This document shows, piece by piece, positions 6,226-10,594 of a DNA stretch of 10,594 nucleotides. Every line of letters begins with the position of its first letter. Position 1 is the stretch's first letter. The DNA comes from an uncultured Collinsella sp. (GTDB taxonomy: Bacteria > Actinomycetota > Coriobacteriia > Coriobacteriales > Coriobacteriaceae): positions 1 to 10,594 of the forward strand of contig CABUTH010000052.1 of NCBI GenBank assembly GCA_902494465.1, in the 5' to 3' direction. The notes under the pieces were generated by a model that had not been told where the DNA came from, did no database searches, and saw only the letters and a list, made by a program, of their open reading frames with translations. A program made the position numbers and the translations under genes.

Positions 6226-6951
6226 ATGGGGGATAGCATGGCGACGAAGCAAACCTACGTCCAGGTCAAGGGGCTCAAGAAGCACTACGGCGACGGTGAC
6301 GCGCGCCTGACGGTGCTCGACGGCATCGACACGTCCATCAATCGCGGCGAGATCTGCGTCATGCTGGGGCCTTCGGGCTCGGGCAAGTCGACCTTCCTTA
6401 ACCTGATCGGTGGCCTGGAAGATGCCGACGCCGGCTCCATCATGGTGGACGGCTGCGACCTCACGGTGCTCAAGCCTACCGACCTGGGCGAGTATCGCCG
6501 CCGTGAGCTGGGCTTTGTCTTCCAGTTCTACAACCTGGTGCCCGATCTCACCATCAAAGAGAATATTGAGGTCACGGCGCACCTGTCCAAAAACCCGCTC
6601 AATGTCGACGACCTGCTGCGTTCGCTGGGCCTCTACGAGCACCGCAACAAATTTCCGCGTCAGGTTTCGGGCGGCCAGCAGCAGCGCTGCGCCATCGGCC
6701 GTGCGCTCGTCAAAAACCCGGGCCTGCTGCTATGCGACGAGCCCACGGGCGCGCTTGACTATAAGACGTCCAAGGAAATCTTGCAGCTCATGGAGGATGT
6801 CAACCGTACCTACGGCTGCACCATCATCATTGTCACCCACAATGCCGCCATCGCGCGCATGGCCAATCGGGTGCTGCGCCTGCGCGACGGGCACATCGTC
6901 GAGGATGAGCTCAACGAGTCGCCCGTCGCGGCCGCCGAACTCGATTGGTAG
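6226..6951 (+). CDS. ABC transporter ATPase, LolD/MacB-like
   Basis: This 241-residue ATPase of the LolD/MacB/FtsE type drives the FtsX-like permease encoded next. It shows Walker [10 protein letters not shown] at 48-56, Q-loop Q100, signature VSGGQQQR at 147-154, Walker B LLLCDEP at 167-173 with catalytic E172, D-loop GALD at 175-178 and switch H205. The length is normal and all motifs are intact. Two in-frame starts are possible: 6226, with GAGG six bases upstream, or 6238, with GGGGGA four bases upstream. I give the earlier, but a four-residue shorter protein is equally possible. Members of this family act in export, antimicrobial-peptide defence or mechanotransmission across the envelope. 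The substrate is unknown here, and no two-component system is adjacent, unlike Bce-type systems. Confidence 0.93.
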   Translation: MGDSMATKQTYVQVKGLKKHYGDGDARLTVLDGIDTSINRGEICVMLGPSGSGKSTFLNLIGGLEDADAGSIMVDGCDLTVLKPTDLGEYRRRELGFVFQFYNLVPDLTIKENIEVTAHLSKNPLNVDDLLRSLGLYEHRNKFPRQVSGGQQQRCAIGRALVKNPGLLLCDEPTGALDYKTSKEILQLMEDVNRTYGCTIIIVTHNAAIARMANRVLRLRDGHIVEDELNESPVAAAELDW

Positions 6952-6959
6952 GCGGCGCC

Positions 6960-9626
6960 ATGACACCTCTCGCAAAACGTCTCCCGCGCGAGCTGCGCCG
7001 CAATATCGGCAAGTACCTGGGCATCTTTTTGCTTATGTGCGGAAGCATCGCCCTTACCTCGGGCTTTTTGCTCGCGGCGCATTCCATCGGTTGCCTTATC
7101 GACGACATGCGCGATGCGTACACGATTGAGGACGGCCGCGTGACCACCTCCTTCGAGGCCACCAAAGACCAGCTCAAGGCAGCCGAGGATGCAGCCGGCG
7201 ACGTCGGCGGCGTCACGCTCTACAAGAATTTCTCCGTCGATGCCATCATCAAAAAGGCCGCCGGCGACGACGGCACCAAGCGCACGCTGCGCACCTATGC
7301 GCACCGCACCAAGGTCGATATCGCGTCCTACTGCGAAGGCAAGCAGCCTAAGACGGACGATGAGGTGGCAATCGACCGCGTCTTTGCCACCAATAACAAC
7401 CTGTCCGTGGGCGATAAAGTCGAGCTCGAGGGCCGAACCTACACCATCTGCGGCATCATGACCCAGCCCGATAGCCAGGCGCTGTTCCTTAACAATTCGG
7501 ACTTTACGGTGAACACCATCACCTATGGCGTGGCCGAGGTCACCGACGTCGGCTTTGCCGCGCTTGAGGACGCCGGTGGCGCGCCTGCCTACACCTATTC
7601 CTTTATCTTTGCCGATCGCGACCTCCCCACCGCTGATCGCATCGATGCGGAGCAGGATATGGTCGAGGCGCTGGCCGATGCCGATGCGCGCGTGGACGAT
7701 CTGATCGATGCCGATTCCAATCAGGGCATTGGCTATGCGCGCGACGACGTGGACGGCGACTCCATGATGTGGATGACGCTGCTCGACATCATCATCGTGA
7801 TCATGGCGTTCGTCTTTGTGGTCCTTACCGACGCTACCATCGAGGAGGAGAGCGCCATCATCGGCACGCTGCTCGCTAGCGGCTATCGTCGACGCGAGAT
7901 CGTACTGCACTACCTTGCGCTTCCCGCCATCGTGGGCGTGGTCGCGGCGCTTTTGGGCACTGCGCTCGGCATTGTGTTCTTTACCGAGCCTATGCGTAGC
8001 CTGTATTACGGCTCGTACAGCCTGCCGCCCTTCCAGGTGTACTGGAGCTGGGAGATCTTTGTGAAGTGCGCCGTGGTTCCCGCCGCTGCGCTCATCCTCA
8101 TCACGCTGGTGGGCCTGCTTCGCAAGATGGGCAAGACGCCGCTGCAGTTTCTTCGTCACGAGGCGAGCGGCAAGTCGGGCACCAAGCGCGGCCTGCAGCT
8201 GCCGGAGCGCATGGGCTTTGTCTCGCGCTTCCGCCTGCGCATCTTCCTGCGTAATCTGGGCAACTTCGCCACGCTTTTCGTGGGCATTGCGTTTGCCTCG
8301 CTGCTACTGCTCTTTGGCCTGGCGATTCTGCCCACGATGACGCACTACGCGGACAACCTCGAGACAAGCCTGGTCGCCGAGCACCAGTACACGCTCAAGG
8401 CCCCGCTGGAACTCGAGGGCACCGCCGAGGAGCGCGAGCAGTGGTCGGCACTCGAGCGTTTGCAGTCGGTTGACGGCGCACTGCTTTCTGCCGCTCAGGA
8501 TGCCGATGACGAGCTTGACGACGCGGCCGATGCAGCGCAGGCGGCAGCCGATGCCGCGACCAGCGCTCCGTCTGCCGAGAGCCTGGCCGCGGCGCAGGAC
8601 GCGCTCGCCAAGGTCCAGGACAAGAAGGATGCGCTTTATGCGCGCCTCGATGACCTTGCCGATGCCCTCGGCTGCGACCGCGACGAGGCTATCGACCTGA
8701 TCGACAAAGCCTCTAAGATCGACACCGACAACGACGACATTCACCCGGTCAACACGATCGACAACGGTGCAGGCACAATCGCGCAGGCCGAGAAATACGC
8801 CGTCTACCAGCTGCAATACGACCGCGGCGATGGAAATGGGCAGGAGACGATTTCCGTCTACGGCATCTCGCCCGATTCGCGCTATTGGAAAGACCTCAAC
8901 GTTGGCGATGGGCGCGTCGTCTTTGGCAGCGGCCTGCTCGACAAGTTTGGCTGGAGCGAGGGCCAGAAGGTCACGCTCAGCGACAAGTACGAGGGCAAGG
9001 ACTATTCGCTGGAGTACACGGGCAAGGACGCCACCTGGGGCTCCAAGTCGGACATGAATATCTATATGAGTATCGACGACTTTAACGAGCTGTTCGACAA
9101 CGACGCCGCCTACTTTAACGGCTATGTGAGCGACGAGAAGCTCGACCTCGATGCCCGTTACTTTGCCGGCGACACCACGCCCGACGACATGCGCGCCGTG
9201 GGCGACCAGTTCATCGGCATGATGAGCAAAATGATCGGAATGATGATCGGGCTCGCGGTGTTTATCTTCCTGCTGTTTATGTACCTGCTGACCAAGGCGG
9301 TGATCGACCATAGCGCCCGGTCGATTAGCTACATGAAAGTCTTTGGCTACCGCGATAGCGAGATCTCGCATCTGTACATCCGCTCGATCACGCTGTGCGT
9401 GGCGGCGTCGCTCGTGCTGAGCCTGCCGGTCATCATTGGCTCGCTCACGGCCATCTTCCGCTCGATGCTGCTCGCCTACAACGGCAATATCGAGATCTAT
9501 GTGCCCGCTTGGTCCATGGCGGCGTGCGCAGGAATCGGCTTTGCAACCTACCTGGTCGTGGCGCTGCTGCACACGCGCTCCATCAAGCGCGTGAGCCTCT
9601 CCGAGGCGCTGAAGGTCCAGGAATAG
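6960..9626 (+). CDS. Large FtsX-family ABC permease with helical insert
   Basis: This 888-residue membrane permease is the partner of the preceding LolD/MacB-like ATPase. It holds two FtsX units: a first segment (about 19-41), a large extracytoplasmic region (42-270), three segments (about 271-290, 322-342, 369-388), a fifth (about 435-458), a second large extracytoplasmic region (459-755), then three more (about 760-780, 808-830, 853-872). The second outer region begins with an Ala/Asp-rich stretch (about 490-590) that should be helical, perhaps a coiled coil, before a mixed domain at about 600-755. The ATG at 6960 follows AGGCGG; a TTG five codons earlier overlaps the ATPase end and is less likely. 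The 8-nt gap to the ATPase marks one operon. Domain names are inferred from layout and motifs. Confidence 0.88.
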   Translation: MTPLAKRLPRELRRNIGKYLGIFLLMCGSIALTSGFLLAAHSIGCLIDDMRDAYTIEDGRVTTSFEATKDQLKAAEDAAGDVGGVTLYKNFSVDAIIKKAAGDDGTKRTLRTYAHRTKVDIASYCEGKQPKTDDEVAIDRVFATNNNLSVGDKVELEGRTYTICGIMTQPDSQALFLNNSDFTVNTITYGVAEVTDVGFAALEDAGGAPAYTYSFIFADRDLPTADRIDAEQDMVEALADADARVDDLIDADSNQGIGYARDDVDGDSMMWMTLLDIIIVIMAFVFVVLTDATIEEESAIIGTLLASGYRRREIVLHYLALPAIVGVVAALLGTALGIVFFTEPMRSLYYGSYSLPPFQVYWSWEIFVKCAVVPAAALILITLVGLLRKMGKTPLQFLRHEASGKSGTKRGLQLPERMGFVSRFRLRIFLRNLGNFATLFVGIAFASLLLLFGLAILPTMTHYADNLETSLVAEHQYTLKAPLELEGTAEEREQWSALERLQSVDGALLSAAQDADDELDDAADAAQAAADAATSAPSAESLAAAQDALAKVQDKKDALYARLDDLADALGCDRDEAIDLIDKASKIDTDNDDIHPVNTIDNGAGTIAQAEKYAVYQLQYDRGDGNGQETISVYGISPDSRYWKDLNVGDGRVVFGSGLLDKFGWSEGQKVTLSDKYEGKDYSLEYTGKDATWGSKSDMNIYMSIDDFNELFDNDAAYFNGYVSDEKLDLDARYFAGDTTPDDMRAVGDQFIGMMSKMIGMMIGLAVFIFLLFMYLLTKAVIDHSARSISYMKVFGYRDSEISHLYIRSITLCVAASLVLSLPVIIGSLTAIFRSMLLAYNGNIEIYVPAWSMAACAGIGFATYLVVALLHTRSIKRVSLSEALKVQE

Positions 9627-9671
9627 AGAACCGCCCGCACGCGGGGGCACGAACCGAAGGAAGGGTGACCC

Positions 9672-9710
9672 CGCGTTATTTGCCCGCCAGGCCCGACGTG
9701 GGCAAACGCG
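9672..9710 (+). promoter_or_regulatory. Hairpin in the leader of the methyltransferase gene
   Basis: CGCGT plus TTGCCC on the left pairs with GGGCAAACGCG (9700-9710) on the right, leaving a 3-nt bulge and a loop of about 14 nt. GACGT (9695-9699) and ACGTC (9715-9719) form a competing dyad. No T run follows, so it is not a standard terminator. It could be a regulator site, an RNA structure, or chance in GC-rich DNA. Confidence 0.3.
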
Positions 9711-9745
9711 CGCAACGTCAGACTTCCCCGAACAGAAGGAGACCC

Positions 9746-10390
9746 ATGGCAAGATCGGCAGAGGAACTCAAGCAGCTCTCCATCAAGGAGTTCACCGAGG
9801 CGGCAAAGGTCTACGAATCCGGCCATGCCGGCATTTACGAAATGTGCAAGGACGACTATCCGCAAATGCTCGAGGAGCTTGAGCTCGAACCGTTCGAGGA
9901 CGCGCTCGACGTGGGCTGTGGAACCGGAGCCGTCCTAGAACTGCTCCACGCCCGGTACCCCAGCAAGCACTTGACTGGACTCGACCTCACACCCGGGATG
10001 ATCGACGTCGCCCGGGCAAAGCAGCTCGATAACGTCAGCTTTGTCGTCGGAGACGCGGAGGCACTGCCCTTCGAGCCCCGGAGCTTCGACGCCGTGCTCT
10101 GCTCCAACAGCTTCCACCACTACCCGCATCCGGAGAGGTTTTTCGCCGAGGTGGCGCGCGTCCTTCGGCCCGGCGGGCGACTGGTCCTTCGCGACTACAC
10201 CTCGAACGATGTCGCGGTCTGGCTCATGAACAACATCGAGCTACCGCTGGCACGCCTCTTGGGCCATGGCGACGTGCGCATCCTCAAGCTGTCCGAGTTA
10301 CGCGCGCTCGTCGAGGAATCCGGGCTTACCCCGCTCAAGCTCGAGGCACAGAAGGGATTCCGCGCGCATCTGGTCGCGCGAAAGGGCTAG
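9746..10390 (+). CDS. Class I SAM-dependent methyltransferase (UbiE/Methyltransf_11-like)
   Basis: This predicted soluble enzyme of 214 residues transfers a methyl group from S-adenosylmethionine. Motif I DVGCGTGAV at 55-63 binds the cofactor, LTGLDLTPGM at 76-85 supplies the acidic residue for the ribose (D80), VVGDAEALPF at 100-109 contacts the adenine, and the motif around 114-120 (FDAVLCS) with a post-motif at 136-150 (VARVLRPGGRLVLRD) completes the Rossmann fold. The small size and lack of an added substrate domain leave the substrate open. AAGGAG at 9736-9741 sits 4 nt before the ATG and fixes this start, although the frame is open further upstream inside the permease gene. The gap to the permease is 119 nt without a clear terminator, so read-through is possible. 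A small-molecule or lipid substrate is more likely than nucleic acid, but that is inference. Confidence 0.9.
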   Translation: MARSAEELKQLSIKEFTEAAKVYESGHAGIYEMCKDDYPQMLEELELEPFEDALDVGCGTGAVLELLHARYPSKHLTGLDLTPGMIDVARAKQLDNVSFVVGDAEALPFEPRSFDAVLCSNSFHHYPHPERFFAEVARVLRPGGRLVLRDYTSNDVAVWLMNNIELPLARLLGHGDVRILKLSELRALVEESGLTPLKLEAQKGFRAHLVARKG

Positions 10391-10413
10391 CGGTCCACGC
10401 CAGAGGCGCCCGG

Positions 10414-10588
10414 CAAGAGTGGTCATTGGGGACAGTCTTAAATGACTAGTCATCGGGGACAGTCTTTGCCGATTCGCCGGTTCGCCGGCCGGGCTGGCAA
10501 GGACTGTCCCTAGTTGCCGGCAGGAAAGGAACGTCCCTAGCTGCCAGGTGGCGAGGCACTCATTTAAGTCCGTCCCCAATGAGTGGTT
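10414..10588 (+). repeat. Complex palindromic repeat, copy B
   Basis: This copy has the same parts and orientation as the one at 5983-6146: CAAGAGTGG, a TCATTGGGGACAG arm (10423-10435), the perfect palindrome ATGACTAGTCAT (10442-10453), a hairpin from GGGGACAGTC (about 10456-10465) to GACTGTCCC (about 10502-10510), two GTCCCTAG motifs, and an inverted outer arm ending CGTCCCCAATGAG (about 10571-10583). It begins 23 nt after the methyltransferase stop and may also act as a transcript end. The right edge of the window cuts close to its end, so its full extent is unknown. Confidence 0.75.
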
Positions 10589-10594
10589 TCAGTC

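Noticed and set aside
6810..8159. Minus-strand open frame of 449 codons opposite the FtsX permease
   Set aside because: Antisense to a clear transporter operon, His/Asp-rich, with no known motif.
9634..9645. CCCGC-AC-GCGGG as a terminator after the permease
   Set aside because: The stem is only five base pairs with a two-base loop and no T run follows.
9395..9745. Longer N-terminus for the methyltransferase, starting inside the permease gene
   Set aside because: The added residues are out-of-frame permease sequence. AAGGAG just before the ATG at 9746 and the normal family length support the shorter protein.
8304..9752. Minus-strand open frame of 482 codons opposite the end of the permease
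   Set aside because: Same reasoning: antisense, spans the methyltransferase ribosome binding site, and no domain is visible.

Overview
The window is GC-rich DNA with tightly packed genes. It most resembles a gut actinobacterium of the class Coriobacteriia, with Collinsella or a close relative the best guess. The guess rests on codon and amino-acid composition, a NarL-type two-component system beside an ABC-2 exporter, a large FtsX-type permease, and intergenic repeats built on a 'CATTGGGGACAG ... CTGTCCCCAATG' theme that I associate with this group. It comes from pattern recognition, not a database search.

Layout. Positions 1-630 hold no credible gene: a C-rich stretch, a rho-independent terminator for a gene off the left edge (112-152), and two palindromic mobile-element-like repeats (166-325 and 418-571) with a related core but different ends. 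Positions 631-2402 (minus strand) are a histidine kinase and a LuxR-type response regulator overlapping by 4 nt. A divergent control region (2403-2612) separates them from a three-gene plus-strand operon (2613-5940) of one DrrA/NatA-like ATPase and two ABC-2 permeases. A complex palindromic repeat (about 5951-6146) follows. A second transporter (6226-9626) has a LolD/MacB-like ATPase and an 888-residue FtsX permease. A small SAM-dependent methyltransferase (9746-10390) comes next, and a second copy of the complex repeat fills the right edge (10414-10588).

How the parts may work together. A divergent LuxR-type two-component system beside an ABC-2 exporter is a known arrangement in Gram-positive bacteria. 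The regulator most simply controls the exporter in response to a membrane or drug-like signal, though the substrate cannot be read from sequence. The second transporter is a MacB/FtsX-type system that probably acts at or outside the membrane rather than moving solute through a wide pore. It has no adjacent two-component system but has its own AT-rich promoter region with inverted repeats. The methyltransferase lies 119 nt downstream with no clear terminator between, so co-transcription is possible. The most unusual structure is the repeat DNA: two direct-orientation copies of one complex repeat bracket the ATPase/FtsX/methyltransferase block, and two palindromic elements with a shared core sit beside the two-component system. 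I saw no RNA genes, CRISPR arrays, phage genes or transposase genes.
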